Positions 14,997 to 15,925 of a stretch of 15,925 nt of DNA are shown here, piece by piece (positions within the stretch are counted from its first letter, which is position 1; every line of letters starts with the position of its first letter). The DNA is from Spartobacteria bacterium (GTDB taxonomy: Bacteria > Verrucomicrobiota > Verrucomicrobiia > Chthoniobacterales > UBA10450): positions 1 through 15,925 of the forward strand of contig JAJPJU010000115.1 of the NCBI GenBank assembly GCA_021324035.1. The letters are read 5' to 3'. Both the position numbers and the translations under genes were made by a program. The notes under the pieces are model-generated. The model saw nothing but the letters and a program-made list of their open reading frames with translations. It ran no database searches and was not told where the DNA came from.

Positions 14997-15925
14997 ATGG
15001 CAGTGCAATTTAGAGATTATTATGAGACGCTCGGGGTCTCCAAAAACGCGACCGAGGACGAAATCAAGAGCGCGTTCCGGAAACTCGCGCGCAAACATCA
15101 TCCTGACGTCGCCAAGGACAAGAAGACCGCGGAAGAAAAATTCAAGCAGATCAACGAGGCTTACGAAGTCCTGAGCGATCCGGAGAAGCGCAAGAAATAC
15201 GATCAGCTCGGCGCGAACTGGAATCAACCCGGCGGATTTCAACCGCCACCGAATTGGGGCGGTCAGCCCGATGGCGGATTTCATCAATATGGTGGTGACG
15301 GCGGAGGCGGTGTTCAGTTTGAGTTCGGCGGCACGGGCTTCAGCGATTTCTTCGAAGCATTTTTTGGCGGGGGACGTGGACGTTCGGCCTTCGGCGGATT
15401 TGGAGGGCGACCAGCGACGGCGGAACGCGGAGCGGATGTCGAGGCTGATATTTTGGTTACGCTGGAGGAGGCGCTGCACGGCTCAAAGCGTGCGGTTTCA
15501 TTGCGCCGGCCCGGTTCAAACAGAGTTGAAACGTATCAGGTAAAAATTCCGCGCGGCGTTCACGAAGGTCAGCGCATTCGATTGGCCGGGCAGGGAGAAG
15601 CCGGCGCGGGTGGCGGCAAGAGCGGCGACCTTTTCCTTCGGGTTCGTTTGGCCAAGCATCCGGACTTTACCGTCGAAGGCAGCGATCTTATTCACGAGGT
15701 GAAAATCGCCCCCTGGCAGGCGGCTATCGGGACCGAGCTGAAGCTGCCAACTTTGGAAGGGAGTGTTCGGCTCAAAGTTCCAGCGGGAACCCAGGGCGGT
15801 CAGCGATTTCGTCTGCGCGAACGCGGTCTTCCCAGCGCCGCCGGAAACCGCGGTGATCTTTATGTGGTCGCGCAAATTCAGATTCCGAAAAAATTAACGG
15901 AACGGGAGCGGGAGATTTGGAGCCA
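14997..15925 (+). CDS. DnaJ/CbpA-type co-chaperone (3' end outside window)
   Basis: Hsp40 co-chaperone that stimulates DnaK ATP hydrolysis. The frame from ATG 14997 is open to the window end, giving 309 complete codons. J domain about 1-70: DYYETLGVSKNATEDEIK, HPD at 35-37, then INEAYEVLSDPEKRKKYDQL. Next comes a Gly/Phe-rich stretch (about 75-145, including FSDFFEAFFGG). The client-binding C-terminal domains follow directly: DILVTLEEALHG, VKIPRGVHEGQRIRLAGQGE, GDLFLRV, then GTELKLPTLEG and VPAGTQGGQRFRLRERGLP. There is no CxxCxGxG zinc-finger region, so it is class II (CbpA-like) rather than canonical DnaJ. Only a short C-terminal piece should be missing. Confidence 0.94.
   Translation, partial: MAVQFRDYYETLGVSKNATEDEIKSAFRKLARKHHPDVAKDKKTAEEKFKQINEAYEVLSDPEKRKKYDQLGANWNQPGGFQPPPNWGGQPDGGFHQYGGDGGGGVQFEFGGTGFSDFFEAFFGGGRGRSAFGGFGGRPATAERGADVEADILVTLEEALHGSKRAVSLRRPGSNRVETYQVKIPRGVHEGQRIRLAGQGEAGAGGGKSGDLFLRVRLAKHPDFTVEGSDLIHEVKIAPWQAAIGTELKLPTLEGSVRLKVPAGTQGGQRFRLRERGLPSAAGNRGDLYVVAQIQIPKKLTEREREIWS

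Noticed and set aside
14940..15479. A 179-codon minus-strand frame opposite the DnaJ-like gene
   Set aside because: The plus strand encodes a full J domain and client-binding domains there; the antisense frame is a shadow.

Overview
The window reads as a soil-type, Gram-negative-like bacterial chromosome of moderately high GC. The best guess is Verrucomicrobiota (a Chthoniobacterales-like lineage), with Acidobacteriota as the alternative. This rests on the ECF sigma factor followed by a TPR-tailed transmembrane Ser/Thr kinase, a giant secreted protein ending in a Pro-Thr tail, and small intergenic palindromic repeats. It is an inference from gene style, not from a phylogenetic marker.

Layout. 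The left edge holds most of a hypoxanthine phosphoribosyltransferase gene (1-477, minus, cut by the window end). From 478 to 1470 there is no intact gene. That stretch is a graveyard of three fragments: two kinase 3' ends on the minus strand (528-590 and 611-1020) and the Pro-Thr tail of a secreted protein on the plus strand (about 1003-1365). The intact versions follow immediately: the kinase (1471-4314, minus), its ECF sigma factor (4315-4764 or 4899, minus) and, divergently, a giant secreted metzincin-type protease (5013-10001, plus) with a matching Pro-Thr tail. The fragments have the order and strands expected if the whole kinase/sigma/secreted-protein locus was once tandemly duplicated and the left copy then lost its middle.

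The sigma factor gene carries an in-frame TGA at 4768-4770, one transition away from an Arg codon. Sigma-like coding continues on both sides, directly followed by an ATG. This is either a fresh nonsense mutation, a reinitiation arrangement, a recoding event or a base-call error. The kinase starts with TTG directly after the sigma stop, in the same frame. If functional, the module would be a membrane kinase and cognate sigma factor controlling a secreted multidomain protease, but that link is inferred only from position and from co-duplication.

The right third is housekeeping-like: YjbQ/UPF0047 (10094-10510, plus) converging on a serine beta-lactamase-like hydrolase (10512-11642, minus). Then, all on the minus strand, come a TPR protein, oligoendopeptidase F, an Fe-S uracil-DNA glycosylase and a DUF2905 membrane protein. 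Divergent from these is a CbpA-type DnaJ gene (14997 to the window end, plus, cut). The minus-strand genes are closely spaced, and one pair overlaps as TGATG. Three small hairpin repeats sit in the gaps, and two of them supply the stop codons of neighbouring genes.
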